From Alternaria dauci (taxonomy: Eukaryota > Ascomycota > Dothideomycetes > Pleosporales > Pleosporaceae): 64,000 nt of DNA. The stretch covers positions 930,001-994,000 of the forward strand of contig NC_091278.1 in the NCBI RefSeq assembly GCF_042100115.1. The letters run 5' to 3'. The translations under genes were made by a program, and so were the position numbers. The notes under the pieces are model-generated. The model made no database searches. It was given only the letters and a program-made list of their open reading frames with translations, and was not told the DNA's origin. This document shows positions 54,930 through 64,000 of the stretch, in pieces; position 1 is the stretch's first letter; the number at the start of each line of letters is the position of its first letter.

Positions 54930-57900
54930 ATGTCCGACTCCGCCATGTACCACGCCACAGGCACGGGCTCTGTCAATCCTCCGAATGCGAACGGCAGGCA
55001 AGACGAGCCCAACGCATGGCGCCCACCAGTCGCTGCGAGCCCTGCTGGCTACCAGCAGACCGGAAGCCCAGCAATGGCTCAACCCCCGAATCAGTACGCC
55101 GGCACGCCAGCGCGATACGGCACGCCAGTTCAGCAAGAAAGTTACTTTCCAGACCAGACGGCTCTGCAGGGCCAACAACAGTACCAGGGCGATCAGGACG
55201 TGAACAACCTCGCGGGGCAAATGGGGGCAGTCGGATTGGGCGTGGATCCAGCGGCACACCCTAAGAACAAGAAGAAGAACAGGCATGCATATCATAATCT
55301 CGAGGGGCCTGGAGGGAGTGCACAACCGTTTGCTGGCTCGCCGCAGAACGGCACGCCGTCACAATTCCTAAACCAGAACTCGCCGCAAGTTGGAGGAGCG
55401 CAATGGATGGAGCCTCAGATCACTCCCGCCATGAGCCAGTTCCCCGCGCCCGTAAACCCCATCTTCTCGCCTGGGTCGCAGGCCTCGCCCATGCAGTATG
55501 CTGCGAGAACGCCAGCACCGCCACACCAGACCGGAGGAGCCGCGGTCGGATCAGCTCAAGGACGTGTAGACCCCGAGCAGATTCCAAGCATACCAAAGTC
55601 GCGAGATGCGCCAGCGAGATACTACCTAGAAAACGTGTACCCAACCATGGAGCACCACCTACCACCTCCCGCCACGGTCCCCTTCGTCGCCTTTGACCAG
55701 GGCAATTCTTCACCCAAGTTCGCACGGTTGACGATGAACAACATCCCACTCACTGCGCAAGCCCTCTCTGCGACTTCGTTACCACTTGGCATGGTTCTGC
55801 AACCACTGGCTGCTCAACAGGAAGGTGAGCAGTCTATACCTGTACTGGACTTTGGCGACATGGGGCCGCCAAGGTGTGCAAGATGTCGCGCATACATCAA
55901 TCCCTTTATGCAGTTCAAGGCTGGTGGAAACAAGGTCGTGTGCAATCTGTGTACCTACCCGGGCGACGTTCCTGGTGAATACTTTGCGCCTACAGATCAG
56001 TCTGGCGTCCGGATAGACAGACTGCAGCGTCCGGAGCTCACTCTAGGCACTGTCGACTTCCTAGTGCCCAAGGAATACTGGTCAAAGGAGCCTGTCGGCT
56101 TGCGATGGCTGTTCCTGGTCGACGTGAGTGCTGAGGCTGTCAACCGTGGCTTCCTCCATGGATTCTGTGAGGGCATCATGAAAGCACTTTATGGCAAGTC
56201 AGGGGCCGAAGGCGAGGACAGCGAAGCCACGACTCGCATACCAAAGGGCGCCAAAGTCGGCATCGTGACGTTCGATAAGGAAATGCACTTTTACAACCTC
56301 AATTCCAGTCTGACAAGCGCCCAAATGCTGGTCATGTCCGATCTGGAGGATCCTTTCTTACCGTTCAGCGAAGGTTTGTTTGTCGACCCTGTGGAATCTA
56401 AAACTGTCATTACAGCACTTCTCGCACAATTGCCCAACATGTTCTCCGAAGTCAAGAATCCCGAACCGGCGCTACTTCCCACCCTGAACTCTGCAGTAGC
56501 AGCCTTGTTAGCGACAGGTGGAAAGATAGTGTGCTCTTTGGCTGCGCTTCCTACATGGGGTCCTGGTCGACTGATGCTACGCGACGACGGCAATGCAGCA
56601 AACACGGATGCCGAGAAGAAGCTGCTTCAGACCGAACATCCTGGTTTCAAGAAGGTTGCCGAGAAGATGGTGCAAAACGGTATTGGTGTGGACTTCTTCC
56701 TTGCAGCACCTAGCGGAGGCTATCTTGACATTGCGACAATTGGTAAGCTATATATATTTCTGGTAGATATTACCTGCTAACGCATGCTAGGTCACGTTTC
56801 CGCTGTAACAGGTGGAGAGGTCTTCTACTACCCCAACTTCCACTCACCGAGGGATACGCTCAAGCTGTCCAAGGAGATTCAGCACACAGTCACACGAGAG
56901 ACCGGATATCAAGCGCTGATGAAGGTTCGCTGCTCGACTGGCCTGCAGGTCTCTGCCTACCACGGAAACTTCTACCACCACACTTTTGGCGCCGATCTGG
57001 AGTTTGGAGTCATCGACGCCGACAAGGCTATTGGTGTTATGTTCAGCTACGATGGCAAACTGGATCCCAAGCTCGACGCGCACTTCCAGAGCGCGCTCCT
57101 GTATACAGCTGCGAACGGTGAGCGACGAGTACGGTGCACCAACATCGTGGCTAGCGTCAGCGCGAACACTGGCGAATGCATGAAGTTTGTCGATCAGGAT
57201 GCTGTGGTGAACATCATCGCGAAGGAAGCTGCTGCTCGCATGACTGAGAAGAACCTTAAGGAGATCCGAGGAGCTCTGACGGAGAAGACTGTCGACATTC
57301 TTGCGGGCTACAGGAAGAATTTCACTGGCAACAACCCACCAGGCCAACTTGTGCTACCAGAGAACCTAAAAGAGTTCGGCATGTACATCCTTGGGTTGAT
57401 CAAGTCGAGAGCCTTCAAGGGAGGCAAGGAGCCCACCGATCGGAGAGTCCATGACATGCGGATGATCAAGTCGATGGGACCGTTGGAGATGTCACTATAC
57501 CTCTACCCTCGAATCATCGCAATCCACAACCTCGATGCGCGTGACGGCTTCGCAAACGAAAAGGGCCATCTTGTCATGCCCGAAAGCATACGCGCATCAT
57601 TCTCCAAGGTCGAGGAAGGCGGGGCATACATTGTAGACAATGGCCAGGTATGCTTGCTATGGCTACACACGCAAGTCTCACCCAACTTGCTAGAAGACCT
57701 GTTCGGCGAAGGCAAAAATAGCCTGAAAGCGCTCGATCCCTTCCAATCCACTCTCCCTGTTCTCGAGACCCACCTCAATGCTCAAGTACGGAATATCCTA
57801 CAATACCTAGAAGGCACAAGAGCTTCCAAGGCGCTCACAATACAACTCGCGCGACAAGGTCTTGACGGCGCGGAATACGAATTTGCGAGGTTGTTGTACG

Positions 57901-58109
57901 AGGACCGAAACAATGAAGCGCAGAGCTATGTCGACTGGCTTGTGCATGTCCACCGGCATATACAATTAGAGGTAATATGACCTGGACCTCCACGATAGGA
58001 AACAGTCTTGCTAAAACTTGAACAGCTCGCAGGACAGCGCAAGAAGGACGACTCAGTGGACAGTGTTGGCTCGACGTTCGTAGGTCTGCGAACACCTTAC
58101 TGGGGCTAG
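54930..58109 (+). CDS. SEC24: COPII coat subunit Sec24
   Basis: Three exons, 54930-56742, 56791-57971 and 58026-58109 (introns 48 and 54 nt), giving 1025 aa. The start is the ATG at 54930. Residues 1-240 are Pro/Gln/Gly-rich and disordered. The zinc finger is CARCRAYINPFMQFKAGG followed by VVCNLC (about 314-340). The trunk domain follows (LRWLFLVDVSAEAVNRGFLH), then beta-sandwich and helical domains with VRCSTGLQVSAYHGNFYHH and the C-terminal gelsolin-like repeat (YLYPRIIAIHNL, GGAYIVDNGQVCLLW). The last exon adds 27 residues ending TPYWG. Sec24 with Sec23 forms the inner COPII coat and selects ER export cargo. It lies head to tail between AP-2 sigma and RPL28, another trafficking gene and a ribosomal gene. 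Confidence 0.96.
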
Positions 58110-58440
58110 AGAAGCAAATTGGCGACGATGATTGAGCGTGTATTGCATAGCGAAAGCGAGGATTTGGCGAACATTATTACAGAGGGATGATAAGCGCGTA
58201 TCCAGAGCACCAAAACATATTTCTTCACTTCAAAATTCTCTCTGGCGTTGGTTTTGATGTTCCCACTTCTAGCATCGCAGGTGGTTGCGAGACAGTGCCG
58301 TTCATGTGACCATCGGGGAAAGGTTTTACCGATGTTAGCGCGCCTCGCTTGCGCATTTTCAACCCACCAAAACAGCGTCTCGAACTTCAGCCGTCGCTCG
58401 AACGTTACTAACCCAACAGCATCCGCGCAGTCAAGTCAAG
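58110..58440. other. Promoter of RPL28
   Basis: Short spacer between the SEC24 stop and the ribosomal protein start. No coding sequence seen. Confidence 0.45.
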
Positions 58441-59005
58441 ATGCCTACTCGCCTTACCAAGACCCGCAAGCACCGCGTATGTCGCATACTCGTTCTACAA
58501 CAATGATAATCGCTAACACAGTATCCAGGGTCACGTCTCCGCCGGTCACGGACGTGTCGGGTAATTGACACCTGCGAGACTTGGGCTCGAATTTTCGCAG
58601 CGCAACAATTGCTAACAAACAAACAGAAAGCACCGCAAGCATCCCGGTGGTCGTGGTATGGCCGGTGGTCAGCACCACCACCGAACCAACATCGACAAGT
58701 ACCATCCCGGTTACTTCGGAAAGATTGGTATGAGGTACTTCCACAAGCAGCAGAACCTGTTCTGGAAGCCCGTCATCAACCTCGACAAGCTCTGGTCTCT
58801 CATCCCCGCTGAGAAGCGCGACGAGTACCTCGCCAAGAAGGGTGGCAACGCTCCCGTCCTCAACCTCCTCGACTACGGCTACTCCAAGCTCCTCGGAAAG
58901 GGCCGTCTCCCCGAGGTCCCCATTGTCGTTCGCGCCCGCTACGTCAGCGCCGAGGCGGAGAAGAAGATCAAGGAGGCCGGCGGTGTCGTTCAGCTCGTCG
59001 CATAA
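58441..59005 (+). CDS. RPL28: 60S ribosomal protein uL15 (L28/L27a)
   Basis: Three exons, 58441-58476, 58529-58560 and 58627-59005 (introns 52 and 66 nt, the second with a TGCTAAC branch), giving 148 aa, the usual length. The first two exons encode only 23 residues: [12 protein letters not shown], then [11 protein letters not shown]. Exon 3 begins [20 protein letters not shown] and carries the rest, including [18 protein letters not shown] and the end GGVVQLVA. The protein is basic, belongs to the large ribosomal subunit near the peptidyl-transferase side, and in yeast mutants confer cycloheximide resistance. 5'-biased introns are typical of fungal ribosomal protein genes. Confidence 0.97.
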
Positions 59006-59973
59006 ATAGCGCCACGATACGATTGTGCATGATAAGGCGTCTCGGAATCATACAAAAGGATAACGGCAATGATTGGGATGGATCTTCAAGTCCGCAGTAT
59101 ACCCCACGGGTCTGCGTAGACTTGCGTTCAGCGTGGTGGCTGAGGAATGTTTCATAGACAATATGACCATTCCTGAATCAACCTTTGGCCTTTGGTGGCT
59201 TTCTCGCTCATGCGATGTCTGGACGATTGGTGTTTGGATGGCGGCGCTATCCTTCGGCGGCCTCGTCTGGTGATGTTGTGACGTTCTTGCGCTGTGTGAT
59301 GTGATGTGAAAATTTTGATATGCTAACCAACCACGAGTCTAGTATTCCTGCCAACTCCTGACCGTATTCGATGGGCTCGTACTTATCCGCGCCTACGCTG
59401 ATTCACTTCCATCGACCTGCAACCGGTCATTGTTGTCAACACGCTTCCACGATGCATACCCACAGCAATCGCGCTGTTGATCATTTCATGTCAATATTCG
59501 CACGCGATTGCTCGGGTATTCTGAATAGTATGCTACACCAGGCAGTACAAATGGCAATCAATAACATTTCAGTATCTCATTCGACTGTAGGTGCCTTTTC
59601 CCAACTGGAAACACACACTGCATTCATCGGCATTTCGTATTGAGGTTTCATTTCCTATCTTTTCATTCTCATGCCCCGAGACGAGAATTCGTTGAAGATC
59701 GTTTAAAAGCCAGTCAATCACATCTAGCGACTAACAGTTCAGCCATCTTCTAGATGGATGTCTTGTCTTCGAAGTAACAACCCAGCGATCCCGCGACGAC
59801 TTCGCAGATCCATCGAAGAGAGACTTCCGTAGCAACTTTCAAAGTCAGCCGCGCATCGCTCACCACGTCTTCCGTGTAGCCTCTCCATTCTCATCCATCA
59901 ATACCAATGCCGTATACTAGAAATCTCTTTATCTCCCCTTATGATCAGCACACGGCTTGTGAGCACTAACCCC
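59006..59973. other. Convergent intergenic region
   Basis: Between RPL28 (plus) and the next minus-strand gene; both 3' UTRs are here. Nothing else recognised. Confidence 0.45.
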
Positions 59974-62398
59974 TTACATTAAAGGGCTCGGCTCCCGTGA
60001 AATAGACAGTGAACTACTGTGTATCTCTGGTGCGCGAAAATTCGGCGGCAGAGTAAGATTGCTCGAATGTGATTTGGCAGCGCGGACACGATGAGCATAT
60101 TGCTTGTTGGCTTCGCGCTGGGAGTTGAAATGTCGTTGTAGGGTTTCTCGGGGAGACGGGGACGAGGCGGGGTTGTGGGGTGTGATGGGCTGGTTAGCAT
60201 CGTTAGTGTAAGACAAGAAGCAAAAGGATGGATTGTGAGAGATCTCGACTTACGTCTTCTGGGCGTGAGAAACCACCAGGTAGTTCGTTTGCTCGTCCAG
60301 TGGGCAGTGTAGTGGTTGCATAGAAACCATCTGACAGTTCATCTCGCTGTTGAACAGGGGAAGCAGTCTGCTTGTTCTGATCCCTTTCGAGATCAAGCAT
60401 CAGATTCCGTATCTCCTCTGCTGCTCCAAAGTGGAGAGGTAAATCTTCAAGTCTCGTTCGCCGTAAACGGTCGCCGAGACTTGAGCTTGACTCTGAATGT
60501 GCTTGTCTGGATACGTGCTCGGTATTCTCACCGGCCCCTGAAGGCCAGACGTTTGATCCTAGTAGCGGTGATGGCGTTCTAATGCTCTCGGGTGCGCGCT
60601 GTATCATCTTCGAGAGGTCGACGGGCGGACCAATAACACCCTGCATCTGGCTTCCTACGTTCACGACTCGCGGTTTCGATCTTGGCCGGTTGTCTCCTTC
60701 TCCTATCTTCGTTTGGGAGTTACTTTGAGGTTCTCTTCTAGCACCCCTTTTATTTTCAGCATTCCACGTTGTCTTGTCGTGAAGCGGAATTATCTGCGAC
60801 CCCAGCAGTCTTTCGTGAATCCTCTCATCTTCTTCTTTCTTCTGCGTCCGACCGTTCTTCCTAGACAGAAAGGCCCTAGCATACTTCCTTGGCACAATAG
60901 ACACCATACCGACAGCCTCGTCATTCTTGACAGGCACAGCAGCACCATCCGGTGAAACGGAACCGGGTCGACATGTGAAAGTGTTCAAGAACCGTCCCAC
61001 CATATTCACCTTCTTCTTCTCACCAGCCTGTCCCCTTTGCTCAACCTCCATCTCATCTCCTACACGACGTCCATATTCTTCTCCCGCAGACCCCAAGATA
61101 CGTTCATTACGGTATTGAACAGGCGAGGATGCAGCGCGTTGTCTGCGATTCCTCGGTGCCTCTCCTCGCCTCAGATGCTGCTCGCTCTCCGTGTTGTAAC
61201 CTTGCAGGTCTTGCCAGTATTGCTGGGTCTCTTGCTGGCTCATACCGTGATAGGGATGATTCAACGCATATTCTCTCTCTTCTACATCGTTGTGTGCATA
61301 TGCGCCCAGTTCCGAAGGGTATTGTACGGGACTTCTTGGTGATGAGGGGGAGACGGGGAATAGGACGTGGGACGATGCGATGAACGGTGTGATGGGCGAT
61401 ATTGTGCGATCTGATGGGTATATAGGGAAGGGCGATCGGTGTGTGGAAGGCGTGATGTCGCGGTTGGTGGGGTATGGGGATTGTGTGGGTGGAGGGGGTT
61501 GGGGTTGGGAGGTTGGAGCGTCTTCAGGGAAAGGATTTGTCAATATCGATAGTTCGGATGAGGATTTTGCATTTGCATTGCTAGAGTAGTTGGGGGTTGG
61601 AAGTGATCCGTGGTTGGGCTGGCGGGCAAGTGGTATGAGGTCGTCGTCTTCGGGGTAGGGGTTTGAAACAATATCCTCCTCGTCATCTTGTCTATGGTTC
61701 GGCGCCTCTTCGCTGTATTTTTGGAGCATGTCTTGTATCTCGCATCTCTTCGTCTTATTGACCTACGCATCGCGATCAGTACTAGTTGCTTTACAGCAAC
61801 CCTGGGTGCTCATGCGTTGATAACGTACCGTAGAATACCTCTCCCCACTCTGATACATCCTCTCTACCTCATCCAACCTTGTCTTCCTCATCGCCCTACT
61901 GTGCATACTATGATAAGCGACATATGGTTCACTCACCATGTCCTCGTTCAGGAACGGCTCTTCTGCGATAAGACTCTCCAAGCTCATATATCGCTCATAA
62001 TCTCTGTCCATATCTAATTCCCAGTCTTCCCTTTCGTAGTATTCCTCGTCACCTTCATCGATTCCTTCCCCCTCTCCATCTCCCAGGGGCTCCATACTAT
62101 CGGACCTTACGTCGCAGTCTTGCTCTTCATTTCTTTGATCCAGGCCCAGCAAGTCTCCATCCACTGGACTCAGATCCCTCAGGTCGTCTTCTGACGCCTG
62201 CGGTCCGTCATAGTATTCATGCAAAGACACACCAAGTGTGTAGCGAGCGGCTTCTCCGCGCCAACCCAGAGTATCGCGGCGCACGGTATTGGTGATTATG
62301 GTTTTGAAAGAGGTCGCGTTTGAATTTGTGCTCTCGCGGATAGCGGCGATGCGATCGCGGATCCGGGCGAGGTAGAGGGCCGTCTGGTTGGGAGACAT
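59974..62398 (-). CDS. Acidic, largely disordered protein of unknown function
   Basis: Three exons, 62398-61829, 61762-60254 and 60189-59974 (introns 66 and 64 nt), giving 764 aa. Introns have GTACGT and GTAAGT donors and GCGTAG and AACCAG acceptors, all in phase. The first 45 residues look folded (QTALYLARIRDRIAAIREST). A long acidic stretch follows, with DEGDEEYYEREDWELDMD at about 115-132. Exon 2 is Ser/Pro-rich; around MVGRFLNTF a short hydrophobic patch is followed by basic segments. Near the C-terminus, FGAAEEIRNLMLDLERDQN is a probable helix. No domain recognised. Exon 2 shows a shift in strand composition: G/T-rich on the plus strand at 61300-61660 against C-rich in exon 1. Confidence 0.75.
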
Positions 62399-62821
62399 TG
62401 TGGGAGGATGCGTCTGTGAAATGGATTGCGGGAGCCGTCACGCAGACGCTGTGTTTATCGACCTTGCAATGCACAGAACGATGGAAGTCGAATCGGAGCT
62501 GATGGTTCGACGTCTTCTTGTCTATCCGATCGTGGACCAGCGATAGATGAGTCGCGTTTGTCGCTTCTGCTTGAGAAATGGAACCGGTTGTCGAATTATC
62601 GGGCTGGCACTGTGCACGGTGGGCTTCTGAAGTTTGGAACCGAGTAAGGATATCCCATTGCTCGTGCGATGGTTGGCGGTTGAGCGTTCTCCAACTGTCA
62701 AGTATCAGTGGGCTCTGACATTATTACCCGAATATTGGACCCTTATAACCATCGATCACATAAGCCACATATGCGATACGCGCCGTTTACGAGGATGTGT
62801 TCCATTAGGGTATCCACAACA
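62399..62821. other. Intergenic spacer
   Basis: Between the GatB stop codon and the start of the acidic protein gene, both on the minus strand. It should hold the promoter of the latter. No gene seen. Confidence 0.45.
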
Positions 62822-64000
62822 CTACTCTGCCTTTTCTCCTAGACCCAACAAGCTCAAAAGTACCTCTTTTGCCTTGTCTGGTTCAACACTCCCGTCCGGA
62901 GCTCTAATCACCATCTGCCCTACGAACCATCCTACCTTCTTCACCTGGCCCTTCTCGGTGATGTCTCTCACCATGTCCGGCTTTTCTTCTAGCAGCGTTT
63001 GCGCCAACTTGACGTACTCTTCTTGGCTGAGTGGCTGCAGTAGAAGGTTCTCTTGATGTACGACTTCTGCTGCGCTGCGTGGATCGCCTTCGAATTTGAT
63101 GGCAAGCAGGCGTTTTGCGGAAGGCGACGTGACTTCTCTGCGAAGCACGTGTGAAATGACACTAGCAAGATAGTTGGCTGGAACGCGGTCAGGGTCCCAA
63201 GGTTCATCTTGGAAGAGAGAGCCAAGCTCCATCAGCACCCTTGAGCAGCGTCAGTCTGAAGTGTTCCATATCACAGTTGGCGAACTTACCAGTTCCCAGT
63301 GATCTTGCCCAATGTTGCTAGCGGAACATCCTTCTCGTTTTGCTCAGTTTCTACTAGGCAGCGAACAACGTCTGCGAAATACTCCAAGCGTTCACCATCG
63401 TCGAGAGAGAGGAGTGTGATGGCGTCTTTGGTGGTGAGCCCGTAGGTGTTTGCGAGTAGATTAACAGTCACATCGGGGAGCTTTGGCAGGGTATTTCGGA
63501 GGTGTTCGACAAGGTCCTGAAATGATTAGCAAAACGTTCGTACTGATAAAGACTTTGAAACATACAGTCCCGATAAAGACAGGAGCTATATCCGGATCTG
63601 GCATGTAGCGGTAGTCAATCTCGCCCTCTTTGCCTCGCAGACGTTTCGTGGTCTTGCTGCCGAGAGTCCATCCGCGTGTCTCGCCCTCAACAACACCGCC
63701 ACTTTCGAGGAGGTCGATTTGTCGATCACGCTCAGCGATGATAGCATCTTCGACAGCCTTGGTGCTTGACAAGTTCTTGATCTCAGTCCGCTGGCCCAAC
63801 CCAGTAACACCAGAGTATGAGTGGCTAGCTTCGGACGACTCCCCTCCACGTTGGCGAACGGATACGTTGACATCAGCACGCAGTCCTCCCAACTCCATGC
63901 CCGTTGTACAGGCGTTGACAGCCTTGAGTGTGTTTTGTATTTTGCGAACGACGACGGCTGCAACTGTGGGGTCGTGGATCTGAGGGAGGGTAATGATTTC
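62822..64000 (-). CDS. PET112: Mitochondrial glutamyl-tRNA(Gln) amidotransferase subunit B, 3' part
   Basis: Three exons are visible, from 64000 (truncated by the window edge) to 63566, 63516-63290 and 63239-62822, with 49- and 50-nt introns. The visible part is the C-terminal 360 residues. The GatB core carries [32 protein letters not shown] and [17 protein letters not shown]. The last is the conserved Tyr-Arg-Tyr-Met-Pro-Glu/Asp-Pro-Asp signature. The tail is the YqeY-like helical domain ([31 protein letters not shown]) that contacts tRNA. The enzyme (GatFAB/GatCAB) converts Glu-tRNA(Gln) to Gln-tRNA(Gln) in mitochondria. The N-terminal catalytic part and the targeting signal lie beyond the window. 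Confidence 0.94.

Noticed and set aside
1..64000. CRISPR arrays, bacterial operons and Shine-Dalgarno sites
   Set aside because: The window is fungal nuclear DNA with spliceosomal introns; no direct-repeat arrays with spacers were seen.
1..64000. Transposons or repeat-induced point mutation tracts
   Set aside because: I saw no transposase or reverse transcriptase motifs and no AT-rich blocks of the type left by RIP; only the possible excision footprint in the oxygenase relic remains as a hint.

Overview
This is a window of nuclear chromosome from a filamentous ascomycete. I infer Pezizomycotina, most like a Dothideomycete of the Pleosporales type. The evidence is short introns of about 42-75 nt with GTAAGT/GTATGT-like donors and CTAAC/CTGAC branch sites, a HET-domain protein, a Zn2Cys6 activator with a fungal regulatory domain, a Kar9 spindle-positioning protein, a peroxisomal alcohol oxidase, an alternative oxidase and a Mep-type ammonium transporter. 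Gene density is moderate: 26 protein-coding genes that I support, one truncated pseudogene and one tRNA. Stretches of 1-3 kb in which I recognise nothing lie between them.

Layout. 1-1.7 kb: nothing recognised. 1.7-11.5 kb: a protein with a RapZ-like C-terminal domain; a divergent pair of OST1 (oligosaccharyltransferase subunit, minus) and a bifunctional pseudouridine-5'-phosphate glycosidase/kinase (plus); an RBR E3 ubiquitin ligase; a GNAT acetyltransferase. 11.8-13.3 kb: two small unknown proteins. 13.6-20.8 kb, all minus: sulfide:quinone oxidoreductase, alcohol (methanol-type) oxidase and alternative oxidase. 22-30 kb: acylphosphatase (three tiny exons), an unknown conserved protein, KAR9 and a small acidic protein. 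30-35 kb: a HET-domain protein followed by a Zn2Cys6 factor. 35.7 kb: tRNA-Thr(AGU). 37-39 kb: a single-pass membrane SH3 protein. 42.5-46.3 kb: a BTB/POZ protein, a truncated mpaB-like oxygenase relic and a short-chain dehydrogenase. 49-51 kb: ammonium transporter with GATA motifs upstream. 52-64 kb: a Cys-rich unknown, AP-2 sigma, SEC24, ribosomal protein uL15 (RPL28), an unknown acidic protein and the 3' part of mitochondrial GatB (PET112), which runs off the right edge.

How the genes relate. Most are independent housekeeping genes. The three minus-strand oxidoreductase genes are the one plausible functional neighbourhood. Sulfide:quinone oxidoreductase loads electrons from H2S onto ubiquinone. 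Alternative oxidase empties the ubiquinol pool and is insensitive to sulfide and cyanide. A peroxisomal alcohol oxidase lies between them. AP-2 sigma, SEC24 and RPL28 lie head to tail within 5.4 kb.

The most unusual single gene is the RapZ-C-like protein at 1705-2898. A domain known from bacterial amino-sugar signalling is attached to a long disordered, basic N-terminal region, without the bacterial kinase-like domain. Exon joins below were deduced by hand from splice signals, reading phase and family resemblance; no search was run.
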